Shown here: positions 22,335 to 33,640 of the stretch, one piece after another
Layout: each line of letters starts with the position of its first letter
How positions within the stretch are numbered: the stretch's first letter is position 1
Assembly: GCA_965178125.1 (NCBI GenBank)
Contig: OZ237760.1
Span: 682,001 to 746,000, forward strand
DNA length: 64,000 nt
Origin: Bilabrum cf. latius
Taxonomy: Eukaryota > Bigyra: Bicosoecida > Bigyra > Bicosoecida
Direction of reading: 5' to 3'
Made by a program: the position numbers and the translations under genes
Notes under the pieces: generated by a model
Told to the model about the DNA's origin: nothing
Database searches by the model: none
Seen by the model: only the letters and a program-made list of their open reading frames with translations

Positions 22335-24189
22335 ATGGAGGGTAATGTATCGCGACCAGCTGTGGTTGGATCTACAAAGCCACGCGGGCTCGGTGCACCG
22401 CCGCGGATTCCCACTGGTGCGGTGGCTCAGCGCGCTGTTGCCTCATCTGCTGGTCCTTCGAGCAGCATCCGGACCGGTGGTGGCGCTACGGGGTCAGGCC
22501 GAACTAAAACGGCCCTCCGAAAGGGTTTTAGTCTCATGGTAAGTCGATCAGCAGCTGCCATGATCTGTTTTGTTTTGCCAAGGGTCACCTGCACCACGTC
22601 CAATCGCGTCTGTGCTATACCCAGCAACTCTATTCCTGCAGGATTGGATGAGACTCTCCATGAGGAACGATGATCTCACAAACGCTGGGGAGCGCAAGGG
22701 CGAGTATACCATGGCGGACGTTCGCAGCCACCAGTCCCGCGGCGACTGCTGGATGGTTCTGAACGGAGTGGTGTACGACGTCACAAAGTACGTGGATTTC
22801 CACCCCGGTGGCGCGGAGGAGTTGCTCCGCGGCGCTGGGGAGGACGCCACCTCGATGTTCGTGGAGGCGCATCCCTGGGTGAACTACGAGAGCATGCTGG
22901 AGAGCTGCGTGGTCGGCAAGCTGGCGGCGAGCGAGGGTGCGGCTGGCGGCGCCAAGGGGTCCAGGAAGGGCGGATCCAAGCTCGCCAGGGGAGCGGTGGC
23001 CATGGATGGGGAGGCCGGGGGCCCGGGCAGAGCAGAAGGGGCGGTTTCCTCGGGGCAGCTGCTTCGCGGGGACGGCGCGTGGGAGAGCGTGCAGCTCGTC
23101 TCGAGGGGCCCCGCCTCGCGGGACGGCAGCAGCGTCCTGTTCCGGTTTGCCCTGCCCGAGGGCTGCGCCTCGCTGGGGCTCCAGCACGCGGGGCAGCACC
23201 TGGACGTTCGATTCATTGACAGAGGCATGGCCGGCCGCACAGGCACCGCGGGCGCGGCCGGTGAGGCGGGGCGCACGACCGAGGTGATCCGGCCCTACAC
23301 GCCCGTGCCACCCATGCAGCTGGGGGTGGGGGCTAACGAGACAGACGATACGGCGAGCGGAGGCGGGGCCCCTGCAGGGGCAGGCACAGGGTCTTCTTCT
23401 GCGCCGCACCCGTCCTCCTCTTCCTCTTCGTCCTCGTTCACGTCTACCACCACCAGCAGTGCAGCTCCCGCCGCTCCCTCGACGACCGAGGGACAGCGAA
23501 CAGGGGCGGCGGCAGCTCCACGGCGGCACTTGGACTTGGCGGTCAAGCTCTACGAGCGGGGCAGGGCGTCTGGGTTCTTCAGGGCCCTGAAACCTGGGGA
23601 CTCGATTGACGTGCGGGGGCCCAAGGGCGAGTTCGGGTACCGCCGCGGGATGGCGCGGTGGGGGGGGCGGGCCAGGAGGGCGAGGCCGCTGCTGCTGGCG
23701 GCGGGTGGCAGCGGTGTCACGCCCATGATGCAGGTGCTCGCGGCAGCCGCCAAGGACCCCGAGGACGGCACGCCCATCCACCTGCTGGTGGTGTCCAGTA
23801 CGAGCGGGGACGTTATGCTCAGGGAACAACTGGAGGCGCTGCACGCGGGTCGCGAGGGAACAACGGTGTCGTTTCTGTTCACAAGGGAGACGGAAGGCAC
23901 TGCCACTGGCACTGGAACTGGAACTGGAACTGGAACTGGAACTGGCAATGGTGGTGCAGATGATGGCGGGAGTGCAGCCTCTGCTGTGAAGGGTAAAACT
24001 GGTGGCTTGAGAGATGGTGCGCCGGTAGTGCAGCGTGGGAAGCTGTCTGTCGCTACGGTCGGCAAGGCGTGGCCCGCCCCTTCGGAGGATGCAGTGGTGG
24101 CTGTGTGCGGGCCCGAGGGGTTCAACCTGGCCGTGGAGGAGATCGCCAGGGAGCTGTACTACAGGGCTGACGGGATCTTCAAGTTCTGA
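22335..24189 (+). CDS. Cytochrome b5 / cytochrome b5 reductase fusion (CYB5R4/NCB5OR-like)
   Basis: Soluble or ER-associated flavo-haem reductase passing electrons from NAD(P)H via FAD to haem. Exons 22335-22538 and 22642-24189, joined by a 103-nt phase-0 intron (GTAAGT...CTGCAG); 583 aa; TGA stop; no TAG. The spliced junction reads KGFSLM-DWMRLS, the motif that precedes the b5 domain in CYB5R4 proteins, which supports the intron. The b5 domain has both axial haem histidines (FHPGG and EAHPWVNYESM). The reductase module has RPYTPVP (FAD), LLLAAGGSGVTPMMQ (NAD(P)H pyrophosphate site) and CGPEGF near the C-terminus. No CS (p23-like) domain is seen between them, unlike animal NCB5OR. A Ser-rich insert follows the RPYTPVP site, and a Thr-Gly dipeptide run sits at about 23906-23945. 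Confidence 0.9.
23906..23946 (+). repeat. ACTGGA hexanucleotide microsatellite in coding sequence
   Basis: About six to seven copies of ACTGGA within the reductase domain, translated as (Thr-Gly)n. It falls in a loop after the NAD(P)H-binding segment. Confidence 0.9.
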
Positions 24190-24446
24190 GAGTTTACGTG
24201 GCCGTGGAAATTGGTACTTGCAGAATCCTCCGTCGCGTGAGATTTCTGCGTTTAAGTATTGGGTTCTCCTGTTCTTAAGTGAATCGGTGGAGAATTGGGT
24301 CTGCGCAAGCGGCCTGCTCCTTGCCGTGCTGTCGGTGGCCTCGATCGCCAAGCCGGTATGAATGAGGCGTATATACCGTGCCGTTAGCCTTGATTTTAAA
24401 ACGATTCTCTCAAATCGCGCTCCAAACGCTCTACGGAAGGATTTAG

Positions 24447-27400
24447 ATGCCCTCGTGGTGGCGGCCATGCGCCGGGGTGTTGCGACCGCCGGCGATGCGA
24501 CCGGCGCTTGATCGCTCGGGCCTTGCGGACAATCACAAAGCGGATATGTGCCTTGAGCCAACATCAACAAGTTGGATCGAGTACTTGAATGAACAGACAG
24601 TTTTGGCGAAATGCGCAAGACCAAGAGTGCGAGTTGAACTCAGCTCTGTCGCGGTGGTCGGCAAGCGGGAGGCATTGCATATCAAGCCAGACGGACTGCT
24701 CGAGTACTTCGGTCGCCTGCTGTCTTGTGGAGCTTGGCACGAGCCCCCCACGGAATTTAGTGTGTTACATCCATGCTCACGTAAGGTAGCATCGCACCTA
24801 TCTGATTACACGGTCTCTTTGCCAAAGAGCCGATGCTCCTAGATTATTTTTCCCTGGCTCTCTGTGCAGTGCGGCTAAATCCAGGCACGATGACCTTAGT
24901 CGTTTCTAGCCCTGGGGGTGGATCTTCAACTCTATTAAAGATCATCTCTGGGCGCACCAAACCGCACCATGGCAAAGTCGCGTTCAATGGGCGCAGCTCC
25001 GATGAGCTTGGCTGCACGGACTATCGCAAAGTCGCCTCCTACGTGGACTAGGTCGACGTGCACGAGCCTTTGTTTTCTACAAGAGAGACATTCTAGGTGA
25101 TATATGCTTCTATTTCAGCTGATTCCTGAATAAATTCAATCTTGATGACTGAGTGGTCGTGGTACCTCGCCCGCCTTGCTACATTCGCAGTTTGTTGCCG
25201 GGGCTACGTACGGTAGAATAGAACATGCATCCCAATCATCAGATCCCAAATCATTGTTTGAGCCAGCAGTGCGTGCTGATGCTATGCTTAAGCTACTCCG
25301 GTTGGAATCCAGCGCCGACACGAACATCGGAAGCTCCACCACCCGAGGCATCAGCGGCGGCCAGATGCGGCGGGCTTCACTCGGGGAGGCGCTCCTAACC
25401 GAGCCTCGGGTGCTCTGCGGGGACGAAATTACCGCAGGGCTGGATGCTGCTGCTGCAGAAGAGGTGGTGCTCCGCCTCGGGGAGTACGCCAAGACCGCCG
25501 ACGCTACCGTGGTGCTCGCCTTAAAGCAGGCCACCCCGGGCATGTACGCGCTCTTCGACGACGTGGTGCTCCTGAGCGACGGGCACATAATCTACCACGG
25601 GCCCAGGGTGGAGCTCGAGGGAAACCTAGCGGCCAGGGGGTTCCCCCCTCCCCAGGACGGGGACTTCTGCGACTGGCTAGCTGCACTCGTCACAGACCCC
25701 ACCCTGGCCACACCTGCGAGCCACGCAGGGCCAATTACTACAGTGGAGACACTGTCTACGGGTCCTGATGGCTGGTACCGCAGCGAGGCCTGCAAGAAGC
25801 ACCTCAACCGGCGCTCGCCCACTAGGTCGGCACTGGGGCAGCAGCTGCTACCCGAGGGGCAAGACCCAAGCGCTGACTACGATGACCTCGATCTGTTCCT
25901 GCGAGCTAGTCCAGCCCTAGCCCTGCGCTTCGGCCGGAACGGTAGTTTGGATTGCTGTTCGAGGTTCAGCATGATGATGGAGCGGCAGGGCAAGCTGCTG
26001 TGGAGGCACCCGGTGCTGACCAGGGTCCGCTGGCTCGAGTCGATCGTGCTGGGGCTGCTGTATGGGGCGGTCTTCTTCCAGCCCGACGTGAACGAGTTTG
26101 CGCCCAGGCTTGGTGTGAGCATTCAAAGCAAATCGATGGTGCAGGCGTCTTGCGGTGCTTGCGCTCGACTGTGCCTCGTCACCCCGGTGTTCGCCTGCGT
26201 GTGCCCCAGCACACCCCCAACCCTTCACTCCAATGCATGCACCCTTTCACTGTGTCGCAGCTGGCCACCGTCTCACTGGTTCACGTAGCCTTTGATTTCG
26301 CCGTAAGTCCGATAAACTGACCTGCTCCGGCCGAACGTTGCGGAGGAGACCTCTCTCGGAATGCCGCCTCGCTCCATTCACTGCCGCCCCATCGCAGGAA
26401 GTGCATGCAGGTATGGACGGAAGGGCCGTTGCATACAAACTCTCCCGGTCTGGCATCTTCGATGACTTCACGTACATACTTGCGGTGTGCTTCGTGCACG
26501 TGCCAGTTGCCCTCTTCAACTCGCTTCTGCTGACCATGTGCGTGTACTTCTTGGCTGACATGAGCCTTGAGGTTTCGCGAATCGCCGTGTTCTGGATAGT
26601 TATGTTCAGCACGCAGCTGGCCATGTCTGGATGGTTTCGCGTTTTAACCTACGCGAGCCCGACCTTTGAGGTGGCGCACGCCCTCGGGGGCTCCCTCGTC
26701 GGCATCTTCCAGCTGGTGGCGGGATTCCTTGTGACCCGCACCAACATCCCCGTGTTCATGCGATGGCTGTACTACTTGAACCCGCTAAGCTGGGCCCTCC
26801 GCAGTCTGGCGCTGAACGAGTTCTTCGCTGCCAGGTACGATGGGCCTGTGGAGCTGCGAGGCAGCTTGGCAGGCAATGATACCGGTCTATTGAATTCCAG
26901 CACGTCTCCCCGAGGGAATCTCGGCAGTGTCCCACTTAAACGAGAAGCATACCTTGACGTATTCGACATCGAGCGCGATCCTCACCAAGCGTGGATGTGG
27001 GGCGCTGTGGCATACCTGCTGGGTACCTGGTTCCTGTTCGGGATCGTGCTGTCATACTTTGCGCTGGCCACCTGCAAGTACGATTCAAGGCCGGGGACGC
27101 AGCGGGTACATGACGAAGGGGCCCGGCAGCAGCTCCAAACGAAGCGATCTATTATGCTCAGGGGGTCTCCGGCTTCGCTGCAGTCCGTCCCACGGACTAG
27201 CAAGCGATCGACACGAGCAGTGGGCCCCATTGGCATTGCAAGCAAGGCCGAGGCTGGCGCGAATGGTGCTCAGCCTGAGGATGTCGAGTGTGGTGTCACG
27301 CCTATGACGGAATCCGCGTCCTCGGCTATTTCGGCGGAGCCGGATACCACAGAGCTTCGGGCAGCGGCTTCTGTTGCATGCCATGGCGACGTCCATGCCG

Positions 27401-29559
27401 ACCGTGTTACTTCGCCTCGCGGTCATTCATGCTAGGCTGGCTTGAGTGTGCAAGCGCAGTGCACCCCTGTTGAGCTGGCATTCGATGACATACGGTACAC
27501 GGTCACAGTGTCCACCGACAAAGACGGTTCTACCAACACGATGATGGAGGTAGACAGGTTTGCTGGCTTCGTTGCTAAGCGTACTAGAGCTGGGGTAACC
27601 CGCCCGAAACACCGCGGCCACCTCTCTCGCGCCCTTTCCACTGCCCAGTTCGCCGCACATCACCTGCCCATTCTTAGAGGTGTATCAGGAATCGCTCAGC
27701 CGGGGCGCCTTCTCTGCCTCATGGGTGCCTCGGGGGCTGGCAAGACCACTCTGCTGGACGTGCTGGCTGGCCGCAAGACGCAAGGCAAGGAAATTGGCGT
27801 GGTCCTGATCAACGGGCGGCCCGCCTCAAAGAAAGCGAGGGCCTCCCTGATAGCATATTGCGAGCAGACAGACCTGCATATTCCAACGCTAACGGTTGAA
27901 GAATCGCTGGATTTCTCTGCGAGACTACGGCTGGATGCAGAGACGGCTGAAGACGAGAGCGCCCGGAAGAATATCGTGGATGACGTGATGGATCTGCTTG
28001 AGCTAGGCACCATCAAAGGCCGGCCTGCTGGCTCTCTGTCTGTCGGCGAGGCCAAGCGCCTCACCATCGGCTGCGAGCTGGTGGCCAACCCGAGCCTGCT
28101 CTTCCTGGACGAGCCAACTACAGGGTTAGACTCTTTTTCAGCAGCGCAGGTGCTTCATGTGCTGCGAAACGTGGCACAGACAGGCCGCACCGTGGTGTGC
28201 ACTATCCACCAACCGAGCTACGACGTGTTCACGGCATTTGACGACCTTTTGCTGATGGCGAAGGGCGGGAGGCAGGTGTACTTTGGTCCGATCGGCGAGC
28301 ACTGCAGCGACTTGGTACGGCACATGGAATCGCACCCAACGGCGTCGCCGCGCCCAATCCGAGTGAACCCGGCGACATGGATGTTGCATGAGCTGGAAGC
28401 AGAGCGAGCTCGTATTGATGTGATTTTGGACGAGCAAGAGGATAGGAAGAGCTGCCCGGACACTGCGCTTCCCAGCGCAGCCGGCCAAAGTAATGCGCCA
28501 ACTGACAATCTGGTGCAGCTGCAGCGCACAACCAACCTGTTCATGGAGACGTTTCGCGACTCCAATGCGTACTAGCGTATGGCGCAGAGGCTCTCGTGCA
28601 TCAAGGCGGCCCGTGCGACCGCTGGCGGCAGCAAGGAAGCGCCACCGGCGGTCAAGGTCGGAGATACGACCAGGTTTCTTGCAGTCCTGGAGCGAACATT
28701 CACTGACAGCTACCGCGATCTCGCCTTCAATGGGTCGCGGTTTACAACCCTTCTTGTTATTGGGCTTATTTTTGGCCTACTTTTCTTTGGGCTCGATTTC
28801 AATGCGAGTCAGGGCGGCGTGCTGTCCATGGTTGGGGTGCTGCAGAGCATGGCGTCGTACAGCGGGATCTAGTCACTTGCGGCGCAGGTGGTGCTGCTGT
28901 ACAAGTACAGACCGATCTTCTACAGAGAGAGGGCACTTGGGATGTACGGCACCATGACCTACTACCTGACTATGTCGCTGAAGGAGATCGTGTACCTAGC
29001 TTGTTTGTGCGTGGTGTTCACGCCAATCGTGTACGCCTTCGTCGGTCTTCGCTTTGACTACATTACGGTGTTCCTTGAGACGCTAGCCAGCGTTTTTCTG
29101 GTGGGACTGCAGCTGTCCCTCATGTCACAGTTTGTCGCGGCGTCGTTCAGGCACTCCAGCACGGCAGAGGTTTTCGTTGGTGAGCTGCTGCTCCTGATGG
29201 CCATCTTCAACGGCGTGCTAACGTCCGGTGTGCAGAACTTCAAACCTGCCCTGCGTTGGATCGTCTACCTGAACCCACTGTTTCTCGTGAACGCCCCGCT
29301 GGCCTTGAACCAGGCCCACTGCTTCGAAGCAGGGCCTGAGGCCGGCGAGGAGGCTCGGCTGGAGGCTGGCTGCCCCACGGTGACGGTGGTGAAGGACGGC
29401 ATAGAGCTGGTTCAGACGGTGGAGGGCTACGTGGAGCAGCTCCTGGATGTAACGTATGCGGAGCGTTGGAAGTACTACGCCGGAATATTGGCGATCACGG
29501 CCGTGTTTCAGGTGCTAGGATGGGTGCTCGGGCACGTATTGGATTTTCAGAGGCGCTGA
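24447..29559 (+). CDS. Full-size PDR-type ABCG transporter with degenerate first Walker A
   Basis: ATP-driven exporter of the ABCG/PDR class (NBD-TMD-NBD-TMD), 1,562 aa. Exons 24447-24780, 24870-25096, 25191-26114, 26261-26302 and 26398-29559; introns of 89, 94, 146 and 95 nt, all GT-AG with compatible phases. TAG is crossed at 25049, 25094, 27433, 28573 and 28870. NBD1: Walker A is SSPGGGSST (Lys replaced by Ser), the Q-loop Gln is TAG 25049 (YVD-TAG-VDVHEP), signature GISGGQMRRASLGE, Walker B LCGDEITAGLD. NBD2 is canonical: GASGAGKTTLLDVLAG, Q-loop CEQTDLHIPTLTVEES with CAG, LSVGEAKRLTIG, LLFLDEPTTGLD. Both TMDs are present, with PDR motifs such as PIFYRERALGMYG. TAG 28870 (GI-TAG-SLAAQV) sits where PDR proteins commonly have Gln. 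The N-terminus before NBD1 is short, so an upstream exon is possible. Confidence 0.9.
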
Positions 29560-29789
29560 TCTCTCGATCTAGAATCTAGATCTAGTCGGGCATTGCATCC
29601 ATGGTGCGCAGTAGTGCGCTGCGGGTATGGAGGCCGTGCTTGCACCATGACTCGTTCTGCTTCTCTGTCTGTCGCCACCAGCCACCAGCACAGCCTGCCT
29701 GTCGTGCAACTGCACCGCACGGTCGCTCGACCTACACTGTTTCAAATCCGGATAGACCTAGTCCAGTTTCAACACCAGATACGAGCACA
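29560..29789. other. Intergenic spacer (ABCG to LRR gene)
   Basis: About 230 bases. A short TCTAGA/TCTAGATCTAG-rich palindromic stretch lies at about 29567-29587, just after the ABCG stop. No gene seen. Confidence 0.4.
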
Positions 29790-31851
29790 ATGACTACTAA
29801 GAATCATAAAGTGAGACTACACTTTCCGATTTTCGTACTGATTTGAGCAGAAACAGCTCTGGATCGCAGAACCGAGGTCACCCTTCTGCTATCTCCTGCA
29901 GCTCAAAATCGAACAATGTGGAGGATTTAGCACTGTACGGGATACGCTGCTGACACATGATAACATGGAAAGCCTTGCTTCCTTTGTAGCACACAACGAA
30001 CTGACAAATCTGCAGCTTGTGCGTTGCGACAGAAGGAGCTTAATCCATTCCGGTGCTCTCTGCAAGCTTTTCCCGAGGCTACAGGGAATCGCCGAGTTGC
30101 ACCTTGAGAAGTTGAAACTTAGCATGCAAGAAGTGTGTGCTCTTGGTAATCTCGTCTCGTCAAGCATTAATCTGCGGCGGGTCAAAGTACTTGGTTGTGG
30201 CCGTCTCGGAGATCTGGTGACGCCGGCGGTCAAAGGCAGCCTGAGGATGGCAATAACTACTGCGGCCCAGGTGTTCAGTTCTGCGTTAAGGAAAAATACA
30301 TCCCTACAGCACATACATGTTGCCCCGTTGCTTTTTGGGGGCAGCGCAGTAGACAAGCAGGAGCTGCTCGACGCCATCGGTGGCCATTCTCGGCTCCAAT
30401 CCGTAGTGCTAGACCTTGCGCAGCCAGGTACTTCTAGTCAAACCTTAGCTGTGTGTACTAGACCCATCGCACCAGTATTTACGGTCTCCACGGGGTTTGC
30501 GCGCGAGGCACACCTTCGTCATGTGGACCTGAGGTGCCTGGCAGTGAAGCCCGGGCACATGCTGAGGAGCATCGATCTCAGGTTGATCAAACCATGCCAC
30601 GTCGGATTGCGCGATCTGATGCGGACCCTCGGGGACACCCCATCACTCAGCCACATTTGTGTACGTACCTCGTGCCGGCACACGCATTTCGAAGAGTGCG
30701 GCCTGCTCAGGTATTCCGGGCCAGCCACTGCTCTGTAGCTGGAGGTGCGTCCTACCCCCTGGGGCCACAAGGTCTATGCAGAGGAGCTTTGCGCGATATT
30801 AGCATCTAGCATCAATCTCCAAAGGCTATCAATATCAGGCATCAGCTGGAGCGAGGCTATCTGCCCGACATTGCTGCGTGCCATGCGCGCCCACCCATCA
30901 CTCCGACAAATGCGCCTTCAAGTGAGCGGATAGCGGCTTCTTGCATACTCAGAGATGGGCGGCGTGAAGCTGGTTGGTAGCCAATGCTCGGCTAAAGACA
31001 CGTACTCCACATACTCAGGAGAAAGCACACTCGGCGGCACTTGGTGGGAGGAGCCAGGGGGGGCAGATCCAGAACACAGCACAGCAGAAACCGACCGAGC
31101 TCGCATCGCATGGCTCGATCCCTCCGCGGATCTCGCCCCCGATGCATGCCACAGGGCAGCTGCCATGCTGCACATGGTCACTCAACAAGAGCCGCTGGGT
31201 CTTCCGGCCCTGCTGGCGTATATCACCCGCGCGCTGTAGACCGACACATCCACAGCTGGGTCACTGGCGGTGCTGGTGCGGGCCTTGGTGGAGGTCACGA
31301 GCGCGACCTGCCTCCGCGAGCACTTCCAGATCTGTGGCCTGCCACTCCTGCGTGCCATTCCCGTGTCAGCACTGCGGCAGGCCGGCGTGATGGACGAGGT
31401 GACCAGGGTCTGGCGCCGGGCCAGGGGGATGCGGGTAGCAGGCGCGTCTGCTGGACGGACAGAATTTGCAACAGAGGGCTGTGCCACTGGTGCAGCGGCA
31501 GGTGATGACCAGGCACCGAATGACGCACTGGCTGCAAGTCCCAGCGACCACCTCATGCTGCTGAATGAGCTGTGTCTGGAGCTCTGGCAGCGGGGACAGA
31601 AAGGCAGGTGCGCCAATGTCGTGCGGTGGAGAACGGCCCGAGATGCGCACAGGGATGCCGAGCTTGTGTTCCAGATGGCCGGCGAGGGCAGGCCCATGGA
31701 GCTGGCCAAGCGGCTGAGGCTGGGCAAGCTGGCGGGTGGGCTTGTAGATCGCCGTCGGGACGGGAGTGGCGCGATGGTGACGGCGCTGCAGGCGGCGATG
31801 GCTGGTGGTCACGTCGAGTGCGAGGCAGTGCTGCGGGATGCGGAGGCCTGA
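29790..31851 (+). CDS. Leucine-rich-repeat (RNI-like) protein with C-terminal ELAKRLRLG module
   Basis: Exons 29790-29810 (only MTTKNHK) and 29902-31851, 91-nt phase-0 intron (GTGAGA...CTGCAG); TGA at 31849-31851; TAG crossed at 30736, 30931 and 31237. The splice gives MTTKNHK-LKIEQCGG, running straight into LRR sequence. Irregular LRRs of the ribonuclease-inhibitor type cover about residues 30-330 (LTNLQLVRC, IAELHLEKLKL, INLRRVKVLGCGRL, NLQRLSISGI, SLRQMRLQV). The last 90 residues contain EGRPMELAKRLRLGKLAGG, nearly identical to the end of the ankyrin-array gene at 57806-58366, and then an ankyrin-like helix pair (ALQAAMAGGHVECEAVL). Probably an intracellular binding scaffold. The first exon is inferred from splice signals and is less certain than the rest. 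Confidence 0.75.
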
Positions 31852-32023
31852 TGCACGGAGCATATTAAGGGCGGGAGGTCGCCCAGGAACGTGCTCTCAA
31901 AGCCGGGAGCGGGGCTGTGGCCACCCACGGATTCAGCCCGAAGGCGCCGCACGAATTGCTCCGGTTCCGGGTACTAGGCCTATTGGTTCGGCGCTCGAAA
32001 AACATTCAGTCACATCAGCTGCA

Positions 32024-33259
32024 ATGAAGACCGCATTCGCAGCATTGTGTTTGGCCTGTCCTGCAATTATTTGTTGCGCATCTGCACAAGAGAGCGCTTG
32101 CACGGTAACTCAGTTCGGGGCCAAAGGTGACAATTCGACGGAGGACACCGCTGCGATCCAGAAGGCGTTCGATGCCTGTGCTGGGCCAGTCGTATTTCCA
32201 GAGCCAGGAGTGTACCTGACTCGATCCATCACCATTCGTCGGCCGTCGCTTGATCTTGTGATTGAGCCGGGAGCAACCTTGCTCGTGTGGGGTGATATCG
32301 ACACATATAACACCTCCTCAGCCGTGCATCCAGTCATCTACCAGGACACGGACTCGGTGGAACATATCACCTCATTTTCTATCACGGGAGGTGGCACCAT
32401 TGACGGGCAAGGGTGGCGGTGGTGGCCATTTCTGAAGACGAGGCCGCGGCCTTTCCTGCTCAGCTTGAAAAAAGCCAGTAACGTATTCGTGAACGACACA
32501 ATTTTTAAAAACTCTCCATCATGGAACATGGAACTGAGAGGTAGCAACATAACGGTCTCGCACGTGCGAATCGAAGCGAATCTGGAAGGCTGCGGAGGCT
32601 GGGACACTGCTCCCAACACTGACGGGATTCACACCTCGGGCACCGGCATCCGCATCCATGACGTGTGGGTGCACAACGGCGACGACTGCGTTGCGATTGA
32701 CACAGAGGGGGTCACCAGCGACGTGCTCGTGGAGCGTGTGCACTGTGAGTGCGGCACCAACGGCGCCGTCACGTTCGTGAGCGGCCCGAGGTCCCCCGCC
32801 CCCGGGGGGCAGGGCATGACGGTGCGCGACATGCTCTTCAGGGACATGGTGGTCAACCACACCAACCAGGGGGCGGGCATCAAGATCGCGGAGGCCTACG
32901 AGAACGTCACGGGGCAGATTTACAACGTCACCTGGGACAACATACACGTCATAAACCCTCGAAACGCCATCGCGTACATCAACGTGTTCGAGGAAGACGC
33001 ATCCGCTGGACAGTGCAAGCTGCCGTCCAACCCCGCGCGGCCCCACTGGCTCACGGCCCAGAACATCACATTTCGCAACATCGTAGCTGAGACCAGCACC
33101 TACGCTGGCTGCTTCATGTGCTCGCCTACTAGGCCGTGCGAGGGCCTCGTAATGGACAACGTGACCGTGACTGGGGAGTCATCGGGGTACAGGTGCTTCA
33201 ACGCGCACGGCAGATCGGAAGGTGCCTCGCCCTCCCCCTGCTTTGAAGACACGCTTTGA
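32024..33259 (+). CDS. Secreted GH28 (polygalacturonase-like) beta-helix protein
   Basis: Predicted secreted pectin-type glycoside hydrolase, 411 aa, ATG at 32024, TGA end, no TAG and no intron. A signal peptide is clear (MKTAFAALCLACPAIICCAS). The GH28 pattern follows: N-terminal FGAKGDNSTEDTAAIQKAFD, right-handed beta-helix repeats, NTDGIHTSGTGIRI and NGDDCVAID with the catalytic aspartates. The usual GHG segment after the DD motif is replaced by CGTNGAVTFVSG, and the RIK motif appears as AGIKIAEAY. The catalytic-site His and Arg are therefore not in their expected form, so activity may be altered or lost. Several N-glycosylation sequons and C-terminal cysteines fit secretion. It could be a cell-wall remodelling or feeding enzyme; substrate unknown. 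Confidence 0.88.
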   Translation: MKTAFAALCLACPAIICCASAQESACTVTQFGAKGDNSTEDTAAIQKAFDACAGPVVFPEPGVYLTRSITIRRPSLDLVIEPGATLLVWGDIDTYNTSSAVHPVIYQDTDSVEHITSFSITGGGTIDGQGWRWWPFLKTRPRPFLLSLKKASNVFVNDTIFKNSPSWNMELRGSNITVSHVRIEANLEGCGGWDTAPNTDGIHTSGTGIRIHDVWVHNGDDCVAIDTEGVTSDVLVERVHCECGTNGAVTFVSGPRSPAPGGQGMTVRDMLFRDMVVNHTNQGAGIKIAEAYENVTGQIYNVTWDNIHVINPRNAIAYINVFEEDASAGQCKLPSNPARPHWLTAQNITFRNIVAETSTYAGCFMCSPTRPCEGLVMDNVTVTGESSGYRCFNAHGRSEGASPSPCFEDTL

Positions 33260-33640
33260 GTTATACACTTGCGCTTGCCAGGGAATCAGAGTCCGGGATT
33301 TGTGCTGGATGGCCAACCTGAAGCTCAAATTGACGCAGGTTTGCCCTGTTTACAAAATGACTGCACATGAACAAGCAGATAGCCTAAAGAAAAATTGGCG
33401 CCGACACTCGCACCCAGGAACGCACTCAACGGTGCAAGACAAAAAACAGCGGGGGGCCAGCCCCAGCCCACACCTGGACCAGGGCCTCGGGGTCCGATGG
33501 TAGCGAGGCCGAAGCAGGCCAGCGGAGGGAAGAAGGGCAGATGCCTCGCCCTCACGGAGAGCAAAGAGACCCGGTCACCCATTGGCGGCGGCGGCACCGG
33601 TCGCACCCCTAGCCCGTCAAGGATCGGATCAAGAGTCGGG
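33260..33640. other. Convergent intergenic region (GH28 / polycystin)
   Basis: About 380 bases between converging TGA stops, presumably overlapping 3' UTRs. No gene or repeat recognised. Confidence 0.5.

Noticed and set aside
22630-24624. 664-codon minus-strand ORF
   Set aside because: It is antisense to the clearly recognisable CYB5R4-like gene. Long shadow ORFs are expected in GC-rich coding DNA.
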